A stretch of DNA of 64,000 nt from assembly GCA_018340805.1 (NCBI GenBank), contig JACMZG010001908.1, forward strand, positions 48,753,703 to 48,817,702. Reading direction: 5' to 3'. This stretch comes from Microvelia longipes (taxonomy: Eukaryota; Arthropoda; Insecta; Hemiptera; Veliidae). Shown in pieces: positions 12,605-23,185 of this stretch (the first letter of the stretch is position 1; each line of letters starts with the position of its first letter). The notes beneath the pieces were generated by a model. That model saw nothing but the letters and a program-made list of their open reading frames with translations, had not been told where the DNA came from and searched no databases. A program made the position numbers and the translations under genes.

Positions 12605-13517
12605 GGAACCACCTCAATCTTCTGTATGGTATACAGATGGATCTAAGATGGACTGTGGCTCTGGGAGTGGCATATATGAGGCTCATGCAAATATCAAAAC
12701 CTCATTTCCTTTAGGAAAGTATGCCACAGTGTTTCAGGCAGAAATATTTGCTATTAATGCCTGTCTAATAAAAAATATTAAAAATAATCCTAATCAGACT
12801 TCTATAAATATTTTTACTGACAGCCAAGGGCAGCCATTAAAGCTCTTGGTTCATACAAAAGTCAACTCCAAGCTTGTCTGGGAGTGCTTACAAAACCTTC
12901 TGACCTTGTCACTCAACAACGATGTAGCAATCAGATGAGTGCCTGGCCATAAGGGAATTGAAGGTAATGAGCAAGCAGACATCCTTGCAAAAAAGGGGTC
13001 TGAGACCACTCCTGTGGGCCCTGAACCCACAGTAGCCATACCCAAAGCTATAGCCAAAGGTGTAATTAAAAATCTGGCATGAGGCACAGTAAACTTATGC
13101 TAAAAGGACTTAGTCCCAAAGCAACTGAGGACCCCCTCAGTCTAAGCAGAAGGGACCTTAGAACAGTAACTTGACTACTGACTGGTCACTGTCACATCCG
13201 AAAACATCTCCAAACATATTGGTATCTTTATAAATAACCCAGTGTGTAGGCTTTGTGAATCGGAAACCGAAACTGCCTCTCACATACTTCTGAGATGTGA
13301 AGCCCTAGCCTTTCAAAGGTTCACTAACTTTGGTAGCAGCACTGTCACTAAGTTTGACTCTACCAATGAATCACTGGTCAAAAAGATCCAAGACCTAGTC
13401 TGGGGAAAAGGATTATTCTGACCTGGATCAATTGAGGGGATTGTACAATATACTTCCAGTTGTAGTGCAAATGAGGTCTATCCTCGACTCCAACCCCAAT
13501 CTTCAATAATAATAATA
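12605..13517 (+). mobile_element. 5'-truncated LINE: RNase H and C-terminal end
   Basis: The reading begins near the RNase H domain: TDGSK at about 12635, QAEIFAI at about 12740, FTDSQ at about 12815 and PGHKGIEGNEQAD just after 12940 give the D-E-D-(H/D) residues of ribonuclease H. A C-terminal finger CRLC..E.....H.L..C follows at about 13250. A TGA replaces the Trp of the expected WVPGHKG, and further shifts follow, so it is dead. It ends in (AAT)n, as in I/R1-type LINEs. A 12-bp duplication, atggactgatct, flanks it (12593-12604 and 13518-13529), typical of target-primed reverse transcription with 5' truncation. Confidence 0.88.
12648..13420 (+). pseudogene. LINE ORF2 remnant (RNase H plus Cys-rich end)
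   Basis: Open for 96 codons to a TGA at about 12936, then recognisable across stops and shifts to about 13420. It retains the RNase H catalytic motifs and the C..C/H/C finger. It is the downstream end of a reverse-transcriptase polyprotein whose catalytic RT part was never copied here. Confidence 0.8.
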
Positions 13518-13831
13518 ATGGACTGATCTAAGTTTAATTCACCAAAACAGGAGGCCATACCTAATAGCAGTTTCAAAACTAATGCCTCTATGCCTCTAAA
13601 TTAGTTTTATCTGGGAAGGGTCAAGCAAGTGAACACAACCTATTCTTGATTCCTAACAAAGATAATATTCAAGAAGAGCTTAAAAAAGAAATACTCTTTT
13701 AATCAATTTCAACTTAATTAGTAATTTTTCTGATTTTTTAAAAATTGTTGTTGTCACTTAATAAAAAATTAAACCAATGCTAATAATAAAATGAAAATTA
13801 GACCATTTGTTGGCATTACATAGTACTATAG

Positions 13832-14394
13832 TACGACACACGGCTAAAATCAATTGACAGCGCGCCAAAAATCTGTGAGGGAAAGAATTCTATTGGTTCA
13901 GACCGACCCCGCTCTTTCCCCCTCCACCTCATGCCAACCTCGGTATAAAAAAATACCTTTTTCGTAAATAAAATCATAAAAAGGCAACACTGGTTGTAAA
14001 TATTTGTAACCTCGCGTCACTTTTATTTCCCTCATTCAATTTGTCGTCGTCATATTAAGTTAGGACAAAATTCGAAAACAACAACCTCATTGTGCATATT
14101 GATCTGTTTGATTTCGTTTCGTTTCATTCCAATCTGTTCAATTCATCCAATTATTGCGAAGTTGTAATATGATCTGAGTGCCTATATTTGACGCTTGTAC
14201 ATTGACGTATTCTTTAAGCATTTCTTGCTATTTGAGTACAAATAATAAAATTCAAAACATAACCTGACTTTCAGTGTTACCAGAGTAGGGAATTTTTTTT
14301 GTTACATAAAAGAAGGGATTTTTTTATTAAAGAAAGAGGATTGAAAGCATTGAGATTTTGGCGGGCTGTCAATTGATTTTAGCCGTGTGTCGTA
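13832..14394. mobile_element. TA-flanked MITE, 563 bp
   Basis: The left end tacgacacacggctaaaatc and right end gattttagccgtgtgtcgta are perfect inverted repeats. They extend imperfectly inwards (caattgacagcgcgccaaaa against ttttggcgggctgtcaattg). TA at each border suits a Tc1/mariner-type insertion. No coding capacity. Confidence 0.85.
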
Positions 14395-14439
14395 TTATAT
14401 ATGGGTGCCAAATTTCAAATCACACAGATCAAATAACCA

Positions 14440-14740
14440 TGTTTAGTATTGTTTTGACATTTTGAGTCATTAATAACAGTTCATGACAACATAAAAAATT
14501 ATTTTCTGGTTAACACAATTAAACCTAAAGATTGATTTATGAACCAAGTTTCAACTTTCTAGCATAGCACACTGGGAGCTATGATGATACAGACTACTTG
14601 GTAAAAACTAATCATGAGGTCTTAAAAACACCTAAAACACCTAATACAAGTAAAGCCCCAGTTTTGGGTTTTAAGTGTGAACCAATACTTTTTCTATTTT
14701 ACAACAGTATAAATGAGGAAAAGTATAAAAGTATTTTTAT
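14440..14740 (+). repeat. Dispersed repeat B, copy 2
   Basis: Same landmarks as 6330-7160 but without the MITE: attattttctggttaacaca, gattgatttatgaaccaag, gggagctatgatgatacag, taaaaacacctaaaacacc, aaatgaggaaaagtataa. Confidence 0.55.
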
Positions 14741-15189
14741 ATTACTTAAAGTATATGTATTTTAGTTATAGGAATATTTGTATAGTATCAGTGATAGTAA
14801 TGTTAGTCATTATTAACTAGTTATTAGTAATGAATTAATAGTTATCATATTTTTAATTATAACAAAATATTATCTATGTACATGATTTGTTTAGTCAGAT
14901 CATTCCATCTCCCTAGTTCTAGTGTATCCAACTGAATTACCTCCACTGAATTACCTGAATCACCAACTGAATTACCAAACTGAATTACCTAACCACCTCT
15001 GGTTCTTATAGCATATTTAGCTATGTAATTAATACAATCCGCGAATTTAGTATGCTGTGTGTGTGTAGTAATACAGTGTCAGTATTGATTAGTAAATTAG
15101 TTCGATATCAGGTTATTCTTTCCCCATTTTGTCACTTCTAATAATTAAGGATTCTTGTTAAAATCATACTGTTCATAGCTGTAATGAAG
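14741..15189. other. Unrecognised AT-rich spacer
   Basis: A short imperfect tandem (aactgaattacc, 14928-14990) is the only structure seen. Confidence 0.35.
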
Positions 15190-16086
15190 CGGAGATCAGA
15201 TATACTGGTAAGTAAGTAATATAAGGGGGAGTGGTAGTAACTACCAAGCAAGTAGGCCATGTTGTTGGGCCCTTTTTGCCACCTCCCTAAGATATTGTTC
15301 TACTCCTTTTAATTTTAATTTTATCTAATCTAGACAGAAGAGCAGTGGATTTCTATAGTTTTCTCTTATGTGTTTTTTCAAGCAATCATACATATTTTCA
15401 CTGACTCTTATAGTCTAGTGAAAACTAGTTACAACACGTGCCCTCGCTGTTAAACCAAACCTCCATACAATTTAAACTACAAGGCAGACACACTATAGTA
15501 TTATAATGAATCTACTAAGAGGGTCCTACATGTTGCCTATACTCAGTTTCATTTAGGGTAAGGGATCCTTAACGAGTACCCGACAATGCACAGGCTCAAG
15601 ACCACCCGCTTTAAGTCCCTTCTGAAGGAAGTGGTACACAGAATTTTTATCCCTCTTATAAAAATCCCAGAGGCCCGTGCTGGGATTGAACCCATGACTA
15701 AATAAACTCGGAAGTTTAAAGTCCATACATTCTGAGTATTGTAAGGATATTAAGGTACGTGGCCCTTAACCACTACACCACGGGTGACTCCGATATACTG
15801 GTAAAATATGGAGCCTGAAGCATCATTTTGGGGCTTCAGGGGGGCTTTATTATTTTATTAAAACCTTCAACTGAAGTGAGTTTAGGTTATAACAAATCAA
15901 TCTGGCTAAACAGATAACGGGTTTCTCTTAATGTTTAAGTTTTATTTTGCATTATAAATGTAATGTTATATAAGTTACTGAATTTTGTGTACTTAATTTG
16001 ATTAAATTGATATCGAAGGTGCCCAGGTTACTGTTATGATGTTTCAAAATTCAACCAATAGGTCCATTCTAGAAATAATATCTTTA
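15190..16086. mobile_element. MITE family A, old copy split by a SINE
   Basis: The right end (gatgtttcaaaattcaacca, ataggtccattctagaaata) and an internal part (attttggggcttcagg, gatatcgaaggtgcccaggt) match the family A copy at 34826-35118 and a piece at 60116-60400. The left end is decayed. The SINE at 15212-15791 is inserted in it. Confidence 0.5.
15212..15791 (-). mobile_element. tRNA-derived SINE, copy 1
   Basis: On the minus strand it starts with a tRNA-like head: gtggtgtagtggttaagg (A box, about 15765-15782) and gggttcaatcccagcac (B box, about 15680-15696). A body shared with 19712-20283 follows (cttccttcagaagggact, gggtactcgttaaggatccc, aaactatagaaatccac). A 13-bp duplication, gatatactggtaa, lies at 15199-15211 and 15792-15804. 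At about 580 bp it is long for a SINE. Confidence 0.85.
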
Positions 16087-18517
16087 TGGATAAAGTACAC
16101 ATTTCTTTCTCTATTAAACAAATATTTCATGTCAAACCAACACAAATGATACTAATGATCCTAAAAAGTGAAAGGACAAACAAAAGAAAGCCAACTTTTA
16201 CCTTCAAGAAGCCAAAATTCTTGTGGCTATCTCTAATTTTGTCCACTCATAAAATATAAAACAAAAACCTTTCCAGCAGCAAAGAATGATTCCTATTCAT
16301 AAATTTAAGCGATTTGTAAGAAGGAAAAGGCAATGTGTACAGATTTAGATGGTGTTCTTCTGTTAACTAAAATTTGTTAACATTTCCCAACTCAAATTTA
16401 ATAACACGTATATTTGGAATAATATTAATTCTAATTAAGATAGAGTATTATTAAGCAGCACAACTTACCAAAATAAATAAAAAGAACAAACACAACACAG
16501 GAGAAAGTGTAAATAAATAAAAACTGAATAAAAAGGTTACGACAAGGCTCTATTTGATCAAATTGACCTACTTATTTATAAATATCCGATTTTACGAAAA
16601 TTATAAATTTTTCAAATAATCAGATACGAACTAAAATTCAGCACCACTTAATAATCGATTTTAATATTGAACTAATTTAAAATTGACTACGCGTAAAGGT
16701 AGAAAGACGAGAGCACGAAGGACAACACAGCATGACCAGGCTAACCTGACGAAAGAAGGTTTACTGTCCCCCCTCTCTCGCATAAACCAGCCCCCTACTT
16801 GAGAGATAGAGAGGTTTCCCTCTCTATCTCTCAAGTAGGGGGCTGTGTGACGACGGCATAGACAAGCCTTCCCAGACCTGTTTTACGAGTTTTTTAATTT
16901 ACATCTCCAATTCTAAAATGCGCTTTAAAGACATTTAAATACATAAACACCTACATCAAATCATATTCACTTATGACTTTGAAGAGTGACTTAAACATCA
17001 AAGGCAGACTCGGGGGGGGGGGGCATAGCCGGAATCAGATTCTACCTCTTATTAAGGGGGAGGAGGAGAGCGAATATATACATGTGTGTGCATGTTTTTC
17101 AAGGAATTATAAAGTTAAGTTTTCTTTAAAAGCTATCCTCTCAGTTGACTATTTAAATTTCCAATATTTGTAAAAAGTCTATATTTGTAAACTGCCTTTG
17201 TAAAATGTCTATAATGCCTATGAAATGAAATATATTTGACAAAAGTATCATTATAATTGCTTCAAAAAGAATCAGTGGGATGAGTTTAAGTGAACAGACT
17301 CTTGTCAAACTCATCCTAAATACATTATACTAATCAATATTCTAATAACTGTATATCTAACCACCAAAATAACTGGTTAAAAAATGTTTGTCTACTTGTT
17401 GTTGCGACAACAAGAACCACATTTGAGGTCTTTCAGAGAAGTTTTTGAGGTATTAATAAAAGAGTTCTTTGTAGAGAATCTATAAAATTTTATTAATAAC
17501 TAGCAGCAATCAATGCTGCTTTCAAGGGGGGATACCCCCCTCCCCTCGTCACGACAAATTAAATGTAACCCTTCTCTAGAATGAAATATGGCAAAAATGT
17601 ATCTTGGCAAAAATGTGTCTTGCCAAAAAAATATTGTTCCAAACAAAATTGTAATTCACTATTATTATTTTAGTAAATATTACCCACATATATTAATTTT
17701 GTTACTACATTTGGTAAAATTTAAGAGGTAGGATGAAGTAGTATTGCTTTTTAAAAATGGCATTGAATCCTAAGAAATTTGATACCAATGTCATAATATT
17801 TGGGTATTTCTTCTATTACGCTATAGATTGACATATATCATAGATGTTTGTTAAAAATATTTATTGTCCTGTATTGTGTTATTTATGAATACTTTTATAT
17901 TTTTAAAAAATACTTTGTTAATTTAATATTTGTTGCCTCCTCTGTCAACAAATTTTACAACAGTGACCCCCCCCCCCCCCGGTTAAGAACCTCAGAAAGA
18001 AACCCTTAAGCTCCGCTCGGCAAATAGTTTATTTATCTAACAACAAATTTTTTAATAGTCAATTTAGGACTTTAAAAAATCGAAGTTGTAACAACAAAAA
18101 TGTTCTGATGAGGTTGTTTTCGTTTATTCGTGGATTGTGAAGCCATGCTTTAAGACTTCTTAGGACTAAGTTCCTTGTTGCGATTAGTTGACAATCTAAA
18201 ATGAAAATATTAAAACTTTGTTCTTAAATTTATGCAACTATGTTTTAATAATGAGGAAAAAATATTTATTTATTATAACATGCAATTATATTTGCATAAC
18301 TTTCTTAAACATTTAATAAGGTATAATTGCTTCAATAAAACAATTATATTTCATGCAAAAACAAGTCTGTATGTAAATTAAACCATTTTTAAACAAAATT
18401 ACTTTTTCTTTTTAATAATAGCTATTTCAATAATTTATGAAGCTTTGTAGCCTAGTTATTAGTCATACTCGTATTCTAAAGCCACTTTATTTTAGAACGG
18501 ACCTCGATTAGACAATA
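16087..18517. other. Gene-free, AT-rich; a few simple repeats
   Basis: No exon was recognised. It holds the perfect hairpin at 16788-16845, a G run near 17013-17023, a C run near 17967-17980, a palindromic patch ggggggatacccccc-like at 17526-17542 and a small hairpin cttgttgttgcgacaacaag near 17395. Confidence 0.4.
16788..16845. repeat. Perfect 27-bp inverted repeat, 4-nt loop
   Basis: The arms 16788-16814 and 16819-16845 (cagccccctacttgagagat... and its exact complement) match at all 27 positions around the loop TTTC. The arms are much richer in GC than the surroundings. Such perfection implies a recent origin or a selected structure. The function is unknown. Confidence 0.9.
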
Positions 18518-18526
18518 GTATATTAT

Positions 18527-18685
18527 GCTACATAGGCAGCAAAATGGAATTTTGCAGACGAGTTTTATAAATGCCCGAGCCGAAGGCGAGGGCAGGCTAT
18601 TGAAATTACCTGCCGAGGCTGGTAAAGTAACCCATTTGACAAATGCAAGAACGAGTCAGCAATGTTTCCTTTGCTGCATAGTAGC
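18527..18685. mobile_element. MITE, 159 bp, 9-bp duplication
   Basis: The left terminus gctacataggcagcaaaatg and the right terminus (read inwards) gctactatgcagcaaaggaa are inverted. GTATATTAT flanks both sides (18518-18526 and 18686-18694). A 9-bp duplication is the usual signature of MULE-type (Mutator-like) insertion. The interior holds gcccgagccgaaggcgaggg, which is GC-rich for this window. Confidence 0.75.
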
Positions 18686-18694
18686 GTATATTAT

Positions 18695-19698
18695 TTAATC
18701 TACTTACGGCAGAAAAAAATGCAAAAGTTAATTATTCTTCAAAATACATATAACGTTTAATCTTTGTGAAAAAAATATAATTGACTGACACCAATCTTTG
18801 GATATATTATAAGTTTTTAAATACTTACAGCGAGATTTTGCTGGCCGTAAAGACTATTTGGAAGTTGATGCAAAACTTAAAATATCAGGTGGCGTGTGGT
18901 CCAATAATTCATCAATGTTAACAATGTTTCTATGTTCATTCTCCTTATTATTTATCTGATTCATTATGATTATTAACAACTTTCGCTAGTTTATAAAAGT
19001 TATCGTTTGTATACGTTTTACACTACCTAGAGTGCCTGTATAATAATTTTATACAGGCACCCTCATACAGAATTTGACAAGTCATGGTAAAAAAATTAAA
19101 ACAAGCTGTAGATATCAGAGTTGCCAACTTTATTTTTTAAATTATATTATAATGTTTCTTTGTAAAAACATTTAATACTTGTATTAATAATTATACCGTA
19201 ATATATTGTGATATTATTAAAAAAAATATATAAAAAACAAGCTCAAAGAATCATTGCTGACAAAGTGAAAAATACTAAAATTTACTGCAACAATAACCTC
19301 AAATAATTTCATTTTAAGAATGGAAGACTAGAAGACTTCTATTCTTGATTTCATTTCTCCTCCTAGGGAGTTTTGACTTTTTTACCATTATATTTAAATG
19401 TATCATAACTCCCTAGGATGTTTTGTATTACCAAGCAATTTTCCCGTACTGGAAATATTTTGTTGACAGTATAGGCAACATGACATTTTGCAGCTTAAAA
19501 ACAGTTCGGTAATGAGCAATTTTGCAGCCGTAAATAGATAATGAATTTTACTATTATGAACAATATGTTACTTCGAACCTCTTTTATTATAAAACGGTTC
19601 TAGATTAAAACATGACTTAAAATGACTATTCTGTCCTATAAGTAAAATAATATATAATTATTTGTCAAGTAGACTCTGAGCCATAATCCAATGTTATT
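18695..19698. other. Unrecognised AT-rich spacer
   Basis: It contains a hairpin (gtgcctgtataa / ttatacaggcac, about 19032-19063) and a weaker one near 19360-19420 (cctagggagtt / aactccctagg). No gene was seen. Confidence 0.35.
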
Positions 19699-19711
19699 TA
19701 ACCAATATATA

Positions 19712-20283
19712 GTTACTCGTGCTGTAGTGGTTAAGGTACGCGGCCAACACACAGAATGAATGGACTTTAAACTTCCGAGTTTATTTAGTCATGGGTTCAA
19801 TCCCAGCACAGGCTACTGGGATTTTATTGAGAGGGATATAAATTCTGTGTATCACTTCCTTCAGAAGGGACGTAAAGCCGGTGGTCTTGAGCCTGTGCGT
19901 TGTCAGGTACTCGTTAAAGATCCCTTACCCTAAATGAAACTGAGTATAGGCAAAATTTAGGACCCTCATAGTAGATTCATTATAATACTATAGTGTGTTT
20001 GCCTTGTAGTTTAAAGTGTATGGAGATTTGGTTTAACAGAGAGGGCACGTGTTGTGCCTAGTTTTCACTTGACTATAAGAGTCAGTGAAAATTTGTATGA
20101 TTGCTTGAAAAAGCATAAGAGAAAACTATAGAAATCCACGGCTCTTCTGTCTAGATTAGATGAAATATACCTACACTTGAAATTAAAATGAGTAGAGCAC
20201 TATCTTAGGGAGCTGGCAAAAAGGGCCCAACAACGTGGCCTACTTGTCTGGTAGTTACTAGCACCCCCCCCCCATATAACTAC
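19712..20283 (+). mobile_element. tRNA-derived SINE, copy 2
   Basis: A tRNA-like head has an A-box match tgtagtggttaagg (19723-19736) and a B box GGTTCAATCCC (19794-19804), then a long body nearly identical to the copy at 15212-15791 and a C-rich end. A 13-bp duplication, taaccaatatata, lies at 19699-19711 and 20284-20296. The head is about 20 nt longer between boxes than a normal tRNA. Confidence 0.88.
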
Positions 20284-20479
20284 TAACCAATATATAAAGT
20301 ATATATAATTTTAGAAACAGATCTCGATAAGCATATAAGAACGGGTCAATTAGTGGCGGTATTAGAGCCCAATCCTGGGAGGGGTAACCTTAAAAAAATG
20401 TATGTAATCGGGGAGGGGGTGAGATAGTACCAAGCCGTGCGTCTTATATTAATTACTTAACAATAATTAAAACCTTTAT

Positions 20480-21420
20480 GATCCTCTGCTTTTAACTTAG
20501 AAGGAGCAGTTAAGAAGGAATGATTTTAGCCAATAAAAAATTACACCCCTGATACCCATTCTATAAAGTTTCCATAAGAGAAGCGAAATATCCATAAGAT
20601 CGAAGGCCTTGGAAAAATAAAAAAGTAGGCCACACGCATACAACTTATTATCGATACAGTAAAATATTTGTTGGAAAGCATTAGTACTAGCTGATTAGGT
20701 GAAAAGCCCCTTTCTAAAACCGTTCTGTTCAGGAGCAAAAATATTGTTCTTAGTTAGAAATTTATTTAGCTTGTATAAAATAACATTTTGGAAAAAGGAT
20801 TTTGTAAGGAAACTGGTCTATAATTGGTTTCAGAGGTTTACTCACCCTAATTGTGAATAGGAATAACAATAGAATGTTTTAGATTAATACCACCAGAAAA
20901 GGAACATTGCCAATACATGTGTGAAAACCTTAATACAAGATGGTAAGGACTTCTTTAAATCAAATGATGTTACCTCTTCTCGACTTTCTTATTTTTTAGT
21001 TTACGCAGGACAGACTGGATTTCCTTAACACTGACAAGCTCATCAAAGAAGCATGAATGAGGGTTATACTGCACTGGAAGACTAGCATCAACAGTATTAT
21101 TATTTGATTTAGGTAGCTCTCAGTTTCTCCGGTATTTTTTGATATAAAATCACCGTAGTAATTGACAACATCGTGTGGGTCATCTAAAACTTCATTGCCG
21201 TCATCTTTACTACCAGGTTTAACAAGTGTTATGTCTGGTGTTAAGTGTTCGGATCAGTTTTGTCTGGTCTACAAGTCCAGATTTCACTAACTTTCATGCT
21301 GTCTATGTCTGATTCCTTTAGTTTATCATTTACAAAGTTGCGTATAGCATTTCCTACAACCAGTTTGTGATGTTTTAAAGCTAGCTAACTAACTTTAACT
21401 ATATTCCTGAAGTAAACCAA
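20480..21420 (-). pseudogene. LINE reverse transcriptase fragment (jockey/CR1-like)
   Basis: On the minus strand, scattered over three frames, are IVIPIH at about 20870, ETNYRPVSL at about 20825, NGFRKGL near 20715 and YFSKAFDLMDISLL at about 20615. These are the motifs around RT domains 1 to A (the Asp of FSKAFD is the first catalytic residue). Upstream, LPKSNNNTVDASLPVQYN (about 21112) and VKEIQSVLRKLK (about 21025) match the linker before RT in such LINEs. Many stops and shifts show it is an old, dead copy; the FADD box and downstream parts are absent. Confidence 0.8.
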
Positions 21421-21430
21421 TTTCGTTTCA

Positions 21431-21560
21431 ATATGGTGAGTATATCTATGATTTTTGTTGGATCATAGAAGTTAAGCAGCATTGAGAGAAGTTAATGCCT
21501 GGGGGTAACCACTGAGAATAAAATGAATGTACTTACTGTCTGAGGACAAGCGAAGTGAAG
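21431..21560 (+). mobile_element. SINE with 5S rRNA-like head, degraded
   Basis: ttggatcatagaagttaagc and agcattgagagaagttaatg, then tgggggtaaccactgagaat, match the 5S-like head of the copy at 1452-1665. Only the start of the body (tactgtctgaggacaagcga) remains. Confidence 0.65.
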
Positions 21561-22645
21561 TAATATTTTTATTTAAGAACTAATAGTTTATAATATTTAA
21601 AGTAATAATAATGACACTCATGGTCAAACCATTGAAATTAATGGTAACAATAGTTCCATGGTCTTAACAATGGAAATTAATGAGAAATTTCACACTCTTT
21701 ATACCAAACAAATCATAATTTGTTTGTTGAAAATTCATAATTTAAAATGAACAAGGAAGAAATATAAATAAAAAGACAATACTTTTTAAATATTATATTA
21801 CATTTTTAAAAGACACAAACAAAGAATCATTAATATAATTTAATAAGTTTATATTGAAAACACTTTAGTCTCAACTTGTATGTATGTCTTTTAATTAAAA
21901 CTTATTAAATTAAATATTTCAAGTATGAATTATATATATTATAAAGATAAGTGATACATAGTATGTTAAATTGCAAGCAAATTCAAAAGTAAATATTTTA
22001 GGAAAAAATAAAATGTCATGCTGTTTTAGTATGGGTATTTTATACAAAACTGTTACTACAACATGACTACTTTTCTACCAAAATAATTGTAGTAAAACAA
22101 TTGATTATTGTATTATACATTAAAAATAATTAGACAAACAGCAAAGAACCATCTTTGCAACATGAATGAGATAATTGCATTACCTTATATCAATAAATAA
22201 CTAAAATATCAAATTGGTTTCTCGTAATAAACAATACTATGCTCATTTCAATGCAATAGAGTTGATGGGATGCACTCTAATAAAAGTCAATATTTAAAAA
22301 AAAAAACACTAAAAAAATTCATTAATAATCCTAAATTATTTTAGAAGAGGAGGTATGATAAAAATTGAATACTAAGCCTTCTATGATTATTTAGCAAATT
22401 TTAAGAATTTATATGAGACAATATTACTTAAAAAAGAATAAATGTTATTGCTACATAGAAACCCAGTGAATAGGCAAACAATAACAAGCCAGGCCCGTAG
22501 CCAAGGGCAGAGGGGCCTTTCTAGGGGGAGGATGCCCCCTAGAAAGGCTTCTTTCCTTCAGGGATTGGTTTCGCCCCTCTACGAGTTTTGGCTAGCTACT
22601 TAGAATGATCACTTCAAGTACAAGTTGAAGTGATCATATCTATAA
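21561..22645. other. Unrecognised spacer with a palindromic patch
   Basis: 22490-22610 holds ggcccgtagccaagggcag ... gcccctctacgagttttggc, inverted around gggggaggatgccccctag. It is probably a small degraded MITE. Next to it is the hairpin tgatcacttcaa / ttgaagtgatca (22605-22635). The rest is AT-rich. Confidence 0.4.
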
Positions 22646-23091
22646 CAGAGATACGCAAACTTCAGAGCCCAGCGGATCCCCATTGTAGATAAATGGTACT
22701 TGACGGACCCCTGTCCTTCTTGTTTACCCCCCCCCCATTCTTAGAATCTTTGCGATTAATATTTGGATACCCATTTTTAGCCATCTTGCTAACAACAAGT
22801 AATAGATGTTTATGATACCAATAAAAACTTGGTTCATAATTTCTTGATTCATAGATTTTTCAAAAACCTCGTATTTACTAACAATCTCATAAGCTCATTT
22901 TTCCCTTGGAAATTTGGTAAAAGGATATTAGAACTGATGACTGTTATTATACTTATTAATTAATAAAATTAAGGTTAATTAATTAATGTTTACATATGTC
23001 TTCTAATATTTTTTCTAATACCTCACGGGGACCCTCTAAAATATCTTCACAGAGTCCTAGGGGTCTGTGGACTACACTTTGCGTACCTCTG
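22646..23091. mobile_element. hAT-like element, 446 bp
   Basis: Termini cagagatacgcaaact and agtttgcgtacctctg-type (the right end reads actttgcgtacctctg) are inverted and resemble the CAGNGGT..CAAA ends of hAT transposons. The 8-bp flanks atctataa (22638-22645) and atctaaaa (23092-23099) differ at one base. It lies just beyond the end of U1-70K, so the gene's poly(A) site is in or next to it. Confidence 0.78.
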
Positions 23092-23111
23092 ATCTAAAAC
23101 ATATCGATTGA

Positions 23112-23117
23112 TTTATT
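23112..23117 (-). terminator. Candidate poly(A) signal of U1-70K
   Basis: TTTATT on the plus strand is AATAAA on the minus strand, 69 bp beyond the stop codon. Cleavage would be expected 10-30 bp further on, at about 23085-23105, at the border of the hAT-like element. Confidence 0.5.
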
Positions 23118-23185
23118 TATAACTAATAAGCCCTCAAATTGCTTCCACTGTGTATTTATGTTAGCCAAATTTGAATTTAGCAGCT

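Noticed and set aside
16973..17173. 66-codon frame
   Set aside because: Runs over a G homopolymer and low-complexity sequence; no support.
19712..19810. A true tRNA gene
   Set aside because: A- and B-box matches are present but spacing is too long and no cloverleaf forms; it is the head of a SINE.
20245..20275. C run as a regulatory G-quadruplex
   Set aside because: It is the variable C-rich end of the SINE copy; homopolymer runs alone are weak evidence.
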